A stretch of DNA of 64,000 nucleotides from Flavobacterium supellecticarium. Its GTDB lineage: Bacteria > Bacteroidota > Bacteroidia > Flavobacteriales > Flavobacteriaceae. The position numbers and the translations under genes were made by a program. The stretch lies in NCBI RefSeq assembly GCF_004801375.1, contig NZ_SSNZ01000001.1, positions 496,001 to 560,000 of the forward strand, written 5' to 3'. Below the pieces are notes generated by a model, which made no database searches, was not told where the DNA came from, and saw only the letters and a list, made by a program, of their open reading frames with translations. Numbering within the stretch: the first letter of the stretch is position 1; every line of letters begins with the position of its first letter. Below, in pieces: positions 38,693 through 48,423 of the stretch.

Positions 38693-39523
38693 TTATTTTA
38701 ACAGGTGAATACCGTCTTCTTTAATTTCGATCAGCTTTTGTTTGTACAAAACACCAATCGCTTTTTTAAAGGTCTTTTTACTCATTTTCAGTACGGTTTT
38801 AATATCTTCCGGGTGACTATCGTCATTGAGTCGTAAAAAACCTCTGCTGGCTTTTAATTCGTCTAAAATATACTGGGAACTCGGCTCTAGTTTTTCAAAG
38901 CCTAATTTGGTCGCCGAAACGTCAATTTTACCATCGGGACGGATGTTTTTAATATAACCGATAATACGATCGCCCGTTCTTAGATCGTCGTATACTTCGT
39001 TTTTGTATAATAAACCTTTGTGTTTTTCATTGATAATCACATTGATTCCGACTTCGGTAATATGCGAAATGATCAGATCGACTTCCTCGCCTTTTTCCAC
39101 CGTGATCACTTTGTTATCCAAAAACTGGTTCGTTTTACTGGAAGCTACCAGTCGACCGGTTTTTTCATCGATATACATATACACCAGGTACCGTTTTCCC
39201 TGTTCCATAGGACGTGCCTGCTCTTTAAACGGAACAAACAGGTCTTTTTCCATACCCCAATTCATAAACGCACCAAATTTATTGGTGTAGTTCACGCGTA
39301 AAAGGGCAAACTCATTTAAAAAAATATACGGTTCTAACGTCGTGGCAATAGGGCGTTCTTCGTGATCCAAATAGACAAAAACAGCAATCTCGTCGCCTAT
39401 TTCATATTCTTCCGGGACATATTTATTCGGTAAAAGTATATCCGCGTTACCGTCTGTCAGGAACAAGCCTACTTTTGTATCTCTGTCGATTTTTAAGGTG
39501 TTGTATTTTCCGATCTCAATCAT
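38693..39523 (-). CDS. CvfB-like S1 RNA-binding protein
   Basis: 276 residues from the ATG at 39523; the longer frame from 39565 would run over a TACCTTTG box. It has tandem S1-like OB domains (GKYNTLKIDRDTKVGLFLT; FGAFMNWGMEKDLFVPF; EVGINVIINEKHKGLLY) and a C-terminal winged helix (MSKKTFKKAIGVLYKQ). CvfB proteins bind RNA and influence virulence factor expression in Gram-positives; the role in Bacteroidota is not established. Confidence 0.9.
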   Translation of the reverse strand: MIEIGKYNTLKIDRDTKVGLFLTDGNADILLPNKYVPEEYEIGDEIAVFVYLDHEERPIATTLEPYIFLNEFALLRVNYTNKFGAFMNWGMEKDLFVPFKEQARPMEQGKRYLVYMYIDEKTGRLVASSKTNQFLDNKVITVEKGEEVDLIISHITEVGINVIINEKHKGLLYKNEVYDDLRTGDRIIGYIKNIRPDGKIDVSATKLGFEKLEPSSQYILDELKASRGFLRLNDDSHPEDIKTVLKMSKKTFKKAIGVLYKQKLIEIKEDGIHLLK

Positions 39524-39547
39524 GGTATTCTGTGCGATTATCAGGCA

Positions 39548-39555
39548 CAAAGGTA
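39548..39555 (-). promoter_or_regulatory. -7 box of cvfB-like gene
   Basis: TACCTTTG on the minus strand, 25 bases upstream of the ATG at 39523. It agrees with the shorter start. Confidence 0.5.
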
Positions 39556-39608
39556 CACATTGCATTACTTATTACACCAGCAATCTGAAAATATATTTAC
39601 TAAAAGCA

Positions 39609-39639
39609 AAAAGACTCCGAATTGGCTTCGGAGTCTTTA
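39609..39639 (-). terminator. Terminator after the cysteine-synthase family gene
   Basis: Perfect stem AAAGACTCCGA / TCGGAGTCTTT with T-rich minus-strand tail, between two minus-strand genes. Confidence 0.85.
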
Positions 39640-39657
39640 TGTTTATTGTGATATATA

Positions 39658-40698
39658 TTATTTTATAAATTCAATTTTTTGCACTTCTTCGGCGTTTACG
39701 CTGTCGAAAAAACCTTGTTCGTTCATCCATTCATCGCTAAAGATTTTGCTCATATAACGGGAACCGTGATCCGGGAAAATGATCACCACATTACTGTCTT
39801 TGGTGAATTCGTTTTCTTCGGCAAATTGTTTCACCGCCTGCATCGCTGCTCCGGACGTATAGCCTACAAACAAACCTTCTTTTTTGGCAATCTCTCTCGC
39901 CGTATGCGCACTTTCTTCATCATTTACTTTGGTGAACTTGTCGATCGCGTCAAAATCGGTTGCTGTTGGAATCAGGTTTTTACCCAAACCTTCAATACGA
40001 TACGGATAAATCTCTTCACTATCGAACTCCTTCGTTTCATGGTATTTTTTCAACACCGATCCAAAAGCATCCACACCAAGCACTTTAATCGCCGGGTTTT
40101 TCTCTTTTAAGAAACGAGCCGTTCCGGAAATCGTTCCACCAGTACCGGAACAAGCCACCAAATGGGTGATTTTTCCGTTGGTTTGTTCCCATATTTCAGG
40201 GCCGGTTGTATTATAATGTGCATCGACATTCAGATCGTTAAAATACTGGTTGATATAAACCGATCCTTTGGTTTCTTCGTGTAAACGTTTGGCCACGTTA
40301 TAATACGAACGGGGATCATCTGCAGATACGTGTGCCGGACATACATATACTTTAGCACCCATCGCCCGTAACATATCTATTTTATCTTTGGAAGATTTTG
40401 AGCTAACTGCCAAAACGCAGTCATAACCTTTAATAATACTCACCATCGCCAGACTAAAACCCGTGTTACCGGAAGTCGTTTCTATAATTGTGTCGCCAGG
40501 TTTTAGAATTCCTCTTTTCTCTGCTTCTTCAATTATATATACGGCAATTCTGTCTTTTGTGGAATGACCCGGGTTGAAAGCTTCTACTTTAGCATAAAAA
40601 TTACCTTCTAATCCTTCTGTAATTTTATTGAGCTTAATTAGGGGAGTATTACCTATTAATTCCAATACATTATTATAGGCTTTTATGTCTTCTTTCAT
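39658..40698 (-). CDS. PLP-dependent cysteine synthase / CBS-like enzyme
   Basis: 346 residues, type II fold. The PLP Lys is K48 in HSTKDR, with [12 protein letters not shown] (PLP-phosphate/sulphide site) and [13 protein letters not shown]. It lacks the C-terminal CBS domains of cystathionine beta-synthase. The substrate might be O-acetylserine or serine plus homocysteine, and the annotation stays at the family level. A 7-bp inverted repeat lies in the leader, so expression may be sulphur-regulated (inference). Confidence 0.9.
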   Translation of the reverse strand: MKEDIKAYNNVLELIGNTPLIKLNKITEGLEGNFYAKVEAFNPGHSTKDRIAVYIIEEAEKRGILKPGDTIIETTSGNTGFSLAMVSIIKGYDCVLAVSSKSSKDKIDMLRAMGAKVYVCPAHVSADDPRSYYNVAKRLHEETKGSVYINQYFNDLNVDAHYNTTGPEIWEQTNGKITHLVACSGTGGTISGTARFLKEKNPAIKVLGVDAFGSVLKKYHETKEFDSEEIYPYRIEGLGKNLIPTATDFDAIDKFTKVNDEESAHTAREIAKKEGLFVGYTSGAAMQAVKQFAEENEFTKDSNVVIIFPDHGSRYMSKIFSDEWMNEQGFFDSVNAEEVQKIEFIK

Positions 40699-40722
40699 AA
40701 AATATAAATTAGTCGAGCGATA

Positions 40723-40764
40723 TTACTTACAGTAATTAAGTAACCTCAGAACACTGCAAATTTA
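40723..40764 (-). promoter_or_regulatory. Promoter and leader inverted repeat of the cysteine-synthase family gene
   Basis: TAAATTTG (minus strand, 40757-40764) is a consensus -7 box. TTACTTA / TAAGTAA with 7-base loop (40723-40743) falls just after the predicted start, a position suited to a repressor site or leader hairpin. Confidence 0.45.
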
Positions 40765-40779
40765 ACAAAAAAATTTTAT

Positions 40780-42915
40780 CTACTTTTTAATTCCTTCTAA
40801 ATCTAACAAAAAAGTATACTCTTTGGCTACTTCTTTAAGCGATTCGAAACGTCCGGAAGCACCACCATGGCCTGCATCCATATTGGTATCCATATATAAC
40901 TGACTATCTCCCACTTTCATAACGCGCAGTTTGGCAACCCATTTGGCCGGTTCCCAATATTGCACCTGCGAATCATGAAGTCCGGTTGTGACCAGTAAAT
41001 TCGGGTATTTTTGTTTTTTAACATTGTCATATGGCGAATACGATAGCATGTAGTCGTAATACGTTTTGTCGTTCGGGTTCCCCCATTCGTCATATTCTCC
41101 GGTTGTTAACGGAATCGAATCGTCCAGCATGGTTGTGATTACGTCTACGAAAGGTACCTGTGCAATTACACCGTTGTATAGCTCCGGTGCCATATTGATA
41201 ATTGCTCCCATTAGTAATCCGCCGGCCGATCCGCCTTCGGCATATAAATGCTTCGCGGAGGTGTATTTTTCGGCAATTACAAATTTGGAACAGTCAATAA
41301 AGTCTGTAAATGTATTTTTCTTTTTAAGTAGTTTTCCATTTTCATACCATTCCCGTCCAAGATCTTCTCCTCCACGGATATGTGCTATAGCATAGATAAA
41401 TCCCCGATCCAGTAAACTCAAACGTATCGATGAAAAATACGGATCCATTGAAGCGCCATATGATCCGTAAGCATAAAGCAAGAACGGGTTGTTACCATCT
41501 TTCTGGATACCTTTGCGGTATACAACCGAAATCGGCACTTTAGTTCCGTCCTGAGCAGTGGCCCAAATACGTTCTTCGATATAATTGTTTTTATCAAACT
41601 TCCCACCTAAAACTTCCTGTTCTTTTTTGACTTCCTTAGTCTTGGTTTTCATATTGAAATCGATAACAGACGACGGAGTGGCCATCGACTGGTAACCGTA
41701 TCGTAAAATATCGGTATCAAAGTCAACATTGGTAGTCGTATACGCCGTATAGGTTTCGATTTCAAACGGAAGGTAGTACTCTCCTTTTCCGCTCCAAGGC
41801 ATAATACGGATTTTGTTTAATCCATTAGAACGCTCGGAAACCACCAGGTAGTTTTTAAAGATTTCAATATCTTCCAGTAAAACATCTTTACGATGGGCGA
41901 TCAGATCTTTCCAGTTTTCTTTTCCGGTTGCATTTTCGGGCGTTTTCATTAGTTTAAAATTGGTCGCCTTGTCTTTGTTGGTCACCACATAAAAACTATC
42001 GCCAAAGTGTGAAATACTGTATTCCAATCCTCGTGTACGTGGCTGGAATACTTTAAATTCGGCATCCGGTGTATTGGATGGAAGAATACGGAATTCGGAC
42101 GTTAGCGTACTTGTAGAACCGATTACAATATATTTTTTTGATTTTTCTTTATATACAAATACCGAAAAAGTATCGTCTTTTTCTTCAAAAACAACCTTGT
42201 CATTTTTAGGATCCGTTCCCAGTTTGTGTTTGTAAATTTTATCCGAACGAAGCGTAACCAGGTCTTTACGCGTATAGAACAAGGTTTTATTATCGCTCGC
42301 CCAGGTGGAACCTCCGGTTGTTTTTTCAAGTTTTACCGGTAGAATTTCTCCGGTTTCAAGGTTTTTGATCTGAATGGTATATTCTCTTCTGGAAACGGTA
42401 TCGATTCCAAAAGCACACCATTTGTTGTCTTCACTGATGCTCATTCCGCTTAACTGAAAATACGCATGTCCTTTGGCCATTTCGTTACAGTCGAACAGGA
42501 TTTCTTCTTTGGCATCCAACGAGCCTTTTTTACGGGCGTGAATCGGGTAATCTTTTCCTTTTTCGTAACGGGTGATGTAATAATACCCGTTATACAGATA
42601 CGGAACCGAACTGTCGTCTTCTTTTATCCGCGATTTCATTTCCTGAAACAAGTCCTCCTGGAACTGTTTCGTATGTGCGGTCATTTGCTGGTAATATTCG
42701 TTTTCTTTTTTAAGGTAATCGATAACTTCCGGGTTTTCTCTTTCGTTCAACCAATAGTAATTATCTGTTCGTATATCGCCGTGTTTTTCCAATTGTTTTG
42801 GCTTTACGGCTGCCATAGGCGGTGTTAGTGTTTTTACCATATCGGGCTTTTTATTTTGTGCGTTTCCCGTTACAAAAATAAGACAAACGCAACTCAAAAT
42901 AATTTGATTTTTCAT
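40780..42915 (-). CDS. S9 prolyl-oligopeptidase family serine peptidase (oligopeptidase B-like)
   Basis: 711 residues. A signal-like N-terminus (IILSCVCLIFVTGNAQ) is followed by a beta-propeller lid (about 60-420; DNYYWLNERENPEVIDYLKK is the opening motif) and an alpha/beta hydrolase domain. The nucleophile is in YAEGGSAGGLLMG and the His in DAGHGG; RGGEDLGREWYENGK is an oligopeptidase B/POP marker. It would cleave peptides in the periplasm after basic or proline residues; specificity is not resolved. It is divergent with the YbaB gene. Confidence 0.94.
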   Translation of the reverse strand: MKNQIILSCVCLIFVTGNAQNKKPDMVKTLTPPMAAVKPKQLEKHGDIRTDNYYWLNERENPEVIDYLKKENEYYQQMTAHTKQFQEDLFQEMKSRIKEDDSSVPYLYNGYYYITRYEKGKDYPIHARKKGSLDAKEEILFDCNEMAKGHAYFQLSGMSISEDNKWCAFGIDTVSRREYTIQIKNLETGEILPVKLEKTTGGSTWASDNKTLFYTRKDLVTLRSDKIYKHKLGTDPKNDKVVFEEKDDTFSVFVYKEKSKKYIVIGSTSTLTSEFRILPSNTPDAEFKVFQPRTRGLEYSISHFGDSFYVVTNKDKATNFKLMKTPENATGKENWKDLIAHRKDVLLEDIEIFKNYLVVSERSNGLNKIRIMPWSGKGEYYLPFEIETYTAYTTTNVDFDTDILRYGYQSMATPSSVIDFNMKTKTKEVKKEQEVLGGKFDKNNYIEERIWATAQDGTKVPISVVYRKGIQKDGNNPFLLYAYGSYGASMDPYFSSIRLSLLDRGFIYAIAHIRGGEDLGREWYENGKLLKKKNTFTDFIDCSKFVIAEKYTSAKHLYAEGGSAGGLLMGAIINMAPELYNGVIAQVPFVDVITTMLDDSIPLTTGEYDEWGNPNDKTYYDYMLSYSPYDNVKKQKYPNLLVTTGLHDSQVQYWEPAKWVAKLRVMKVGDSQLYMDTNMDAGHGGASGRFESLKEVAKEYTFLLDLEGIKK

Positions 42916-42985
42916 TTAGTTTTGTTTACTAATCAATCTGCAATTTAATAATTTTGCGGTAACATTAATCATTAATTTTATTAAC

Positions 42986-43309
42986 ATGTTCGGAGACATT
43001 ATGGGAATGATGGGGAAACTAAAAGAGACCCAGCAAAAAATTGAAGACACTAAAAAACGTTTGGATACGGTTTTAATTGACGAGCAAAGTAACGACGGGC
43101 TTTTAAAGGTAACGTTAACGGCTAACAGAACGATAAAATCCATCCAGATTGACGATTCTTTATTGGACGATAAAGAACAATTGGAAGACTATCTGCTACT
43201 TGTTATTAACAAAGCTATCGCAAAAGCTACAAATGTAAATGAGGTAGAATTGGCCGCAGTGGCTAAAGACGGTATGCCGAATATTCCCGGAATGGACCTT
43301 TTCAAATAA
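42986..43309 (+). CDS. YbaB/EbfC family nucleoid-associated protein
   Basis: 107 residues. The family pattern is present: [38 protein letters not shown] (strand region) and a C-terminal PNIPGMDLF. It binds DNA as a dimer and helps shape the nucleoid. A TAATTTTG box is at 42949-42956. Usually located by recR/dnaX in other phyla, here it stands alone, divergent to the peptidase. Confidence 0.9.
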   Translation: MFGDIMGMMGKLKETQQKIEDTKKRLDTVLIDEQSNDGLLKVTLTANRTIKSIQIDDSLLDDKEQLEDYLLLVINKAIAKATNVNEVELAAVAKDGMPNIPGMDLFK

Positions 43310-43330
43310 AAAACGGATCTTTCTATCATA

Positions 43331-43358
43331 AAAAATAGGGCTTTAAGCCCTATTTTTT
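43331..43358. terminator. Bidirectional terminator
   Basis: Stem AAAATAGGGCTT / AAGCCCTATTTT with long T-tract, between the convergent YbaB and DUF2853 genes. Confidence 0.88.
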
Positions 43359-43367
43359 TATTTTATC

Positions 43368-43709
43368 CTATTTGTAAACACTTTCTTTTTTAAAGTGAAC
43401 CGTCAACAAGTAGTACACTACCGCTCTGTATTTGTTTTTATTCGAACGGCCATATTTTTCTATTACGGCATCAATGGCTTTATCCAGTTCCGGACCGTCT
43501 TTTAAACCTAACTTTTTGATCAAAAAGTTATTTTTAACGGTATCCAACTCCGATTTCGAAGTCCCCGAAACCGTAGAAGAATCTGCATTGTAAATAGAGG
43601 GACCGCAACCGATAGTTACTTTTGTCAATAAATCCATATTCGGAGTTACGCCACATTTATCTTTTAAATCAGCCGCGTATTTTGCAATAAGTTCATCTCT
43701 TTTACTCAT
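43368..43709 (-). CDS. DUF2853 family protein
   Basis: 113 residues. The hallmarks are the ELIAKYAADLK helix, LTKVTIGCGPSIYNADSSTV, and the closing KNKYRAVVYYLLTVHFKKE. A short helical protein of unknown biochemistry, common in Bacteroidota and Proteobacteria. A TAAATTTG box (minus strand) lies at 43753-43760. Confidence 0.9.
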   Translation of the reverse strand: MSKRDELIAKYAADLKDKCGVTPNMDLLTKVTIGCGPSIYNADSSTVSGTSKSELDTVKNNFLIKKLGLKDGPELDKAIDAVIEKYGRSNKNKYRAVVYYLLTVHFKKESVYK

Positions 43710-43806
43710 AATAAATTTGTTTTGTGTTACTTAATTGATTTTTACACTCTCTCAAATTTAACAAAATAAAACCAATATGTCTTATTTTTGGCAATTATTT
43801 TCTTGC

Positions 43807-45465
43807 TTATTCCGTTAAGTTTTTAAAATATTCCAGTAAAATTTTATCGTTAATCTCCGTAGGCGTATGGATTTCCAATAGTGCCGGTTGTGCTTTATCA
43901 CTAAAGAAAACCGGTAGTGCTTTTTCCAGTTCCGACTGCTCTTTTACCGCCGTATAACGAAATCGGTACATCGCTGCCAAATGTTCGGCGGTGTACTGAT
44001 GTTCGGTTTCAAAATAGGTGTTAAAAACCGGTGTTTCCTGATGTCCGGGAAGAATTCTGAAAATACCACCACCACCATTATTGATCAATATGATTTTAAA
44101 GTTATTCGGAATATAGGCATTCCACAAGGCATTACTATCATATAGAAAACTGATATCACCGGTAATCAGAATGGTTTGCTTATTTGAAGCAATGGCCGCA
44201 CCAATCGCAGTCGACGTACTACCGTCAATACCACTGGTACCGCGGTTACAAAAGACTTCAATTGATGGATCTATCGAAAATAACTGCGCATAGCGAATGG
44301 CCGAACTGTTACTAATTTGCAGCTGGCTACTTTCAGGTAAAGCGGGTAAAAGGGTTTGAAATACCGTAAAATCAGAATACGGAATACGATTCGCGTAGGT
44401 TTCGTGCTTTTCGGCCCGTAATGCTTTTAATGCCACTATTTTGGGCAAATAATCGCTGGCAACCGGTTTATTTTCCGCTAATAGCATTCCAAAAAAGGTA
44501 TTGGGCATAACTTTAAAGTGCTGCGACAAACAACCAAAGGTATCATATGCCCGTAAGGTGTCGACATGCCAGTGTTCCTGAGGCGGATATTTTCGTAAAA
44601 AGGCTTTTACCCTTTTCGAAACCACCATTCCACCTATTGTAACCAGAATGTCGGGTTGAAAACCGGTAAAATCGGCATCGGTAAAAGGCGTTATAATCGT
44701 ATCGATATTCCCGATAAAATGCGGATGATGAATATTGGATGTCACCTCTTTCATTACCACTACCGAGTCATCGTTCGCCAATTGATCGATGATCTCTGGT
44801 GCTATAGTCTCCGGATTGTTGGTCCCGATAAGAATCAGTTTTTTCGTTGCCTTATTCCATTGCCGGATAAAAGGCTGTACATCCGGCAAAACGCTTTCCA
44901 ACAGTTCGGGCTGGATTACTTTTGGTACTACCGAAAGGTTTTCGGTTACTTCATATAGCGGTTCCTCAAACGGAGCATTAATATGGACCGGACCTTTTTG
45001 TAGTATGGCTGTATTGATCGCTTCATTGATCATTAGATCGTTTTCCGCTGAAGCCTCTTCTGTAAGGTTAGCATTATATAATATATGGTTAGCGAATACA
45101 TCCCGCTGTCGAATGGTTTGTCCGTCGCCAATATCGATTTTAGAGGTTGGACGATCAGCAGAAATGACCACAATGGGCAACTGACTATAAAAGGCTTCGG
45201 CTACCGCTGGATAGTAATTCAACAAAGCCGAACCCGAAGTACAAACAAGCGCGACCGGTCTTCCGAGTTGTTGCGCCATACCAACAGCCATAAAAGCGGC
45301 ACAACGTTCGTCGGCAATACTATAACAATTAAAATCTTTTGTACTGGCAAACCCAATGGTTAAGGGTGCATTACGAGATCCTGGAGAAATAATGATATCA
45401 AGTAGTCCTTTGGCTTTACAAAGCGCAATTATACTTTGCGCCAAAGGTATTTTAGGGTATGCCAT
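43807..45465 (-). CDS. menD: 2-succinyl-5-enolpyruvyl-6-hydroxy-3-cyclohexene-1-carboxylate synthase
   Basis: 552 residues from ATG 45465. It is a thiamine-diphosphate enzyme of menaquinone synthesis that joins isochorismate and 2-oxoglutarate. It has SPGSRNAPLTIGFA, the catalytic-site Glu region, ALVCTSGSALLNYYPAVAEA, QLPIVVISADRP, and the ThDP/Mg motif GDISFLYDSNALW. A TAAATTTG box at 45508-45515 explains why the longer frame is not used. No other men genes are adjacent. Confidence 0.96.
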   Translation of the reverse strand: MAYPKIPLAQSIIALCKAKGLLDIIISPGSRNAPLTIGFASTKDFNCYSIADERCAAFMAVGMAQQLGRPVALVCTSGSALLNYYPAVAEAFYSQLPIVVISADRPTSKIDIGDGQTIRQRDVFANHILYNANLTEEASAENDLMINEAINTAILQKGPVHINAPFEEPLYEVTENLSVVPKVIQPELLESVLPDVQPFIRQWNKATKKLILIGTNNPETIAPEIIDQLANDDSVVVMKEVTSNIHHPHFIGNIDTIITPFTDADFTGFQPDILVTIGGMVVSKRVKAFLRKYPPQEHWHVDTLRAYDTFGCLSQHFKVMPNTFFGMLLAENKPVASDYLPKIVALKALRAEKHETYANRIPYSDFTVFQTLLPALPESSQLQISNSSAIRYAQLFSIDPSIEVFCNRGTSGIDGSTSTAIGAAIASNKQTILITGDISFLYDSNALWNAYIPNNFKIILINNGGGGIFRILPGHQETPVFNTYFETEHQYTAEHLAAMYRFRYTAVKEQSELEKALPVFFSDKAQPALLEIHTPTEINDKILLEYFKNLTE

Positions 45466-45507
45466 TTTGTAGTAGTAGTTTAAATTGGGCGTCCTGAAAC
45501 GCAGTAA

Positions 45508-45515
45508 CAAATTTA
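45508..45515 (-). promoter_or_regulatory. -7 box of menD
   Basis: TAAATTTG (minus strand), 43 bases before the ATG at 45465; the longer open frame begins inside it. Confidence 0.45.
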
Positions 45516-45593
45516 AGGTAGTCTACTGAATTTCCTTCAAAAAAAGTGTGAAACTTTCTATCTTTGACTTTACTTTCTACAACACACGATACT

Positions 45594-46088
45594 ATGTCTG
45601 TTATCATCCGACCTGTAACCGAAGTCGATATTCCGGAAGTACTGGAAATCATCAATTACGAAATCCTGAACGGTGTTTCCATTTACGATTATGCGCCGCG
45701 AACACTGGAACAACAACAAGCTATAATTCTCGAAAAAGAGACTAAAAACTTCCCGTTTCTGGTAGCGGTTTCCGATGGCGCAATCGCCGGTTTTGCAACC
45801 TACGGTGATTTCCGTTTTAAGGAAGGCTATCGCTTTACGGTGGAACATTCGGTTTATCTGCACCACGAACATCAGGGAAAGGGTTTGGGTAAACTATTGT
45901 TGGGAGCATTGATCAAAATCGCAAAAGAACAACAAAAGCATACCATGATCGCAGTGATCGATGCCGAAAATGATGGCAGCATCCGGTTTCATCAAAAAAT
46001 GGGGTTTGAAATCGCCGGAACCTTACGGGAAAGCGGTTATAAATTTGATCGCTGGCTGGATTCGGTATTTCTGCAATTATTTTTATAA
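45594..46088 (+). CDS. GNAT acetyltransferase (phosphinothricin acetyltransferase-like)
   Basis: 164 residues from ATG 45594. The acetyl-CoA loop is HHEHQGKGLGKLLLGALI. Other blocks are VIIRPVTEVDIPEVLEI, FLVAVSDGAIAGFATYGDF and VIDAENDGSIRFHQKMGFE, typical of the PAT/YncA family that acetylates amino groups of toxic amino-acid analogues. A TATCTTTG box is at 45559-45566, with the ATG about 28 bases after. Confidence 0.9.
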   Translation: MSVIIRPVTEVDIPEVLEIINYEILNGVSIYDYAPRTLEQQQAIILEKETKNFPFLVAVSDGAIAGFATYGDFRFKEGYRFTVEHSVYLHHEHQGKGLGKLLLGALIKIAKEQQKHTMIAVIDAENDGSIRFHQKMGFEIAGTLRESGYKFDRWLDSVFLQLFL

Positions 46089-46111
46089 AAAAAACCTCCG
46101 TAAAACAGAGG
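46087..46111 (-). terminator. Terminator of the peroxidase gene
   Basis: On the minus strand CCTCTG-TTTTA-CGGAGG is followed by a T-run. One G-U pair makes it modest in strength. Confidence 0.6.
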
Positions 46112-46132
46112 CTTCTTTACTTTTTATATGTC

Positions 46133-46720
46133 TTAGCTTTTAATCCAATCGATAACTTCTTTGCTATCCGGTAGTGTTTTCGGGCTGATCACTTTAACCA
46201 AATGTCCTTTTTCGTTGATCAGGTATTTCTGAAAATTCCATTCTACCTGACTATCCTGGTAACCGTTTTTGGATTTTTCGGTTAAAAAGTGGTACAATGG
46301 TGCCATATCATCCCCTTTTACCGATATTTTTTCCATCATCGGGAATGTCACTCCGTAGTTTTTCGAGCAAAAAGTCGCAATTTCCTTATTCGATCCCGGT
46401 TCCTGTGCTCCGAAATTATTAGCCGGAAAACCTACTATTATAAAGTTTTTGTCTTTATACGCTGTGTATAGCTTTTGCAACTGCTCGTACTGTGGCGTTA
46501 AACCACATTCGGACGCAGTGTTGACTATCATTACTTTTTTCCCTTTTAATTTCGAAAAATCAAAGGTTTTCCCTTCAATATCTTTTACTTTAAACTGATA
46601 AATGTTTTCTGCATTCATAGTGGTTAATTTTTCGGTTGATGCTGTTGCTGCTTTATTTTGCGCCTGAATCTGGCCACTAAAAAGTGCCAGTACGGAACAG
46701 GCCAATAGTAGTTTTTTCAT
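46133..46720 (-). CDS. Glutathione-peroxidase family thiol peroxidase, exported
   Basis: 195 residues. A signal peptide (LLLACSVLALFSGQIQAQ) indicates export. The peroxidatic Cys is C72 in NTASECGLTPQY; FPANNFGAQEPGSN replaces the usual FPCNQFG, so that Cys is missing, but TFCSKNYGVTFP keeps a Cys suitable as resolver. WNFQKYLI closes the tetrad (Gln and Trp). It probably uses thioredoxin. A TACTTTTG box is at 46734-46741. Confidence 0.93.
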   Translation of the reverse strand: MKKLLLACSVLALFSGQIQAQNKAATASTEKLTTMNAENIYQFKVKDIEGKTFDFSKLKGKKVMIVNTASECGLTPQYEQLQKLYTAYKDKNFIIVGFPANNFGAQEPGSNKEIATFCSKNYGVTFPMMEKISVKGDDMAPLYHFLTEKSKNGYQDSQVEWNFQKYLINEKGHLVKVISPKTLPDSKEVIDWIKS

Positions 46721-46802
46721 TTTTCTTTTTTATCAAAAGTAAACATTTTATACATCCAAAATTATTAAACATTTCATAATTAATTTCCGACTCAAATCGA
46801 TT

Positions 46803-47150
46803 TTAGTCCAGTGCCAAAGTAAGCGTCGGAACAAAATTGACGGCCTTCCCTTTATTGCATTCGTATATAAAATCCCTAAGACTTTTGCCTGGATATTGGT
46901 CAAAATCGCCGACAATGGCGAGTTGTACACGATAGTTCGAAAATTTTTGCAGAATTTCTCCTGCCATTTTGGTTTTAAGGTCGAAAAAATCCGGATGAAG
47001 ATTTTGAGCATACAGGATTACCTTGTCAAACTCCTGATAATACAAATCGACCAATAATTGCAAAGCCTCGTCAGTAGTGTTTACAATACATTCGTCGGAA
47101 ATAACCTCCGCGATTCGGATATTGTTTACTTCGTGTGTTACTATTTTCAT
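46803..47150 (-). CDS. DUF4180 family protein
   Basis: 115 residues from ATG 47150 (MKIVTHEVNNIRIAEVISDE). Later motifs: LLVDLYYQEFDKVILYAQNL, FFDLKTKMAGEILQKFSNY and QLAIVGDFDQY. The family resembles STAS/SpoIIAA-like folds; function is unknown. It overlaps the preceding DinB-type gene by 4 bases (ATGA), so it is translationally coupled. The longer open frame starting at 47360 is not real. Confidence 0.85.
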   Translation of the reverse strand: MKIVTHEVNNIRIAEVISDECIVNTTDEALQLLVDLYYQEFDKVILYAQNLHPDFFDLKTKMAGEILQKFSNYRVQLAIVGDFDQYPGKSLRDFIYECNKGKAVNFVPTLTLALD

Positions 47151-47629
47151 TGAACAACTGTTTGCGGTAGCATTTTCCGTATCAGCGAAATCTGCCCCAA
47201 ATGGTAATGCGTGTGTTCGATGATTCCGGTTATATTCCGATAGTAATTGCCGTATTTTGATTCGATAAATTCCTCGAAAAAACGTGTATCGTCCAGTTGT
47301 TCGATTCGGGCTGCAAATTGTTCCGCTTCGGAGAATGTTTTGTTTTTTAACGCTTCCCATTCGGCTTCCGAACTAATTGGCGGCAGATTAAAGCTCAATT
47401 TATCACTGGCGTCCAATGGTTCGCCTTCCAAAACTTTTAAAACAGCACTAACATAGTAATTCACGTGATAGACCAAAACGGCTATCGTATTCAGATCATA
47501 TACCTTTGTTGTCGCCTGTTCCCAGTTAATGTCTTCCAAAGCCTCTTTAAGACTTACCGATGTCCAGTTTCCGCCAAAATGTAAATCCCGGAAATGCTTT
47601 GCTATTTGTTTTGAAAGTGCATTTTTCAT
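47147..47629 (-). CDS. DinB-like (YfiT superfamily) protein
   Basis: 160 residues, four-helix bundle. The candidate metal histidines are H35-like positions: LVYHVNYYVSAVL, and the C-terminal HTHYHLGQISLIR. Metal-dependent transferases of this superfamily often use bacillithiol or related thiols; the substrate is unknown. It is coupled to the DUF4180 gene. Confidence 0.8.
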   Translation of the reverse strand: MKNALSKQIAKHFRDLHFGGNWTSVSLKEALEDINWEQATTKVYDLNTIAVLVYHVNYYVSAVLKVLEGEPLDASDKLSFNLPPISSEAEWEALKNKTFSEAEQFAARIEQLDDTRFFEEFIESKYGNYYRNITGIIEHTHYHLGQISLIRKMLPQTVVQ

Positions 47630-47651
47630 ACCTATCCTACTTTATAGATTT

Positions 47652-48368
47652 TCAATTAATCCGCTCAGACCAGTTCAATCCTTCGGGCAACGTTATATTA
47701 GAAAACTCAATATGGATCACCCTTCTTTTTTTATGGTTTGTAGTCCTATTTGAACCGTGTAACAATAATGGCTTCATAATCATTATTCCTCCTTTAGGAA
47801 CGCTACAAATCGCTTCGGTTTCTGTATTCCAATCAATAGTTTCCGGGCGATAAATTCCTTTTGCATGCGATTTTTCAATAACCTTTAGCGCGCCGTTATT
47901 TTCGTCAGTATCATCAAGATGTATTCTGACAGTAAAAATATTTTCCAAAATAGATAACGGTGGTTGCACTGCAAATTGATTTTGCTTTACCGTCCACGGT
48001 CCAAAATCATTAATCTCTATTTTTTGATCAACCGAAATCGTTAAATCCTGATGGTAAGCAACATACCAATTGGATGTTTCCGGTTTATCAAAATAAATAC
48101 TTTTTACCACAAAATAGTCTTCTCCAAAATAATTTCTGATAATATTTTGCAAGTTTTCATTAAAAACTAGTTCATTTATATTCGGAATCTCCTTTAAAAA
48201 CTGCCGAATCGCAAACAATTCTTTCGATTTTCTAAAAGTATCCCTTGTGGTATCTGTCTTTGTTATCAACTGTATGATTGCATCGACCTCATCATTAGAA
48301 TATACTCCTGGAATAGAGCTAAATCCTAATTCTGAAACAGCATTTTTGTGTGTATTTTGTACTTCCAT
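47652..48368 (-). CDS. Phytanoyl-CoA dioxygenase family Fe(II)/2-oxoglutarate enzyme
   Basis: 238 residues, double-stranded beta helix. The iron triad is visible as H-x-D in AYHQDLTIS and a later His in LLHGSNRTTNHKKR, with the Arg for 2-oxoglutarate. The substrate is unknown; such enzymes hydroxylate lipids or small metabolites. It begins 23 bases upstream of the DinB gene and probably shares its transcript. Confidence 0.88.
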   Translation of the reverse strand: MEVQNTHKNAVSELGFSSIPGVYSNDEVDAIIQLITKTDTTRDTFRKSKELFAIRQFLKEIPNINELVFNENLQNIIRNYFGEDYFVVKSIYFDKPETSNWYVAYHQDLTISVDQKIEINDFGPWTVKQNQFAVQPPLSILENIFTVRIHLDDTDENNGALKVIEKSHAKGIYRPETIDWNTETEAICSVPKGGIMIMKPLLLHGSNRTTNHKKRRVIHIEFSNITLPEGLNWSERIN

Positions 48369-48423
48369 AATTCATGATCTATTTTCTAGCTTCTAATACT
48401 CAAATTATTTGAAATATTACAAC

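Noticed and set aside
46748..47011. Open frame overlapping the DUF4180 gene
   Set aside because: Same strand but a different frame; basic, low-complexity translation, while the DUF4180 frame matches a known family.
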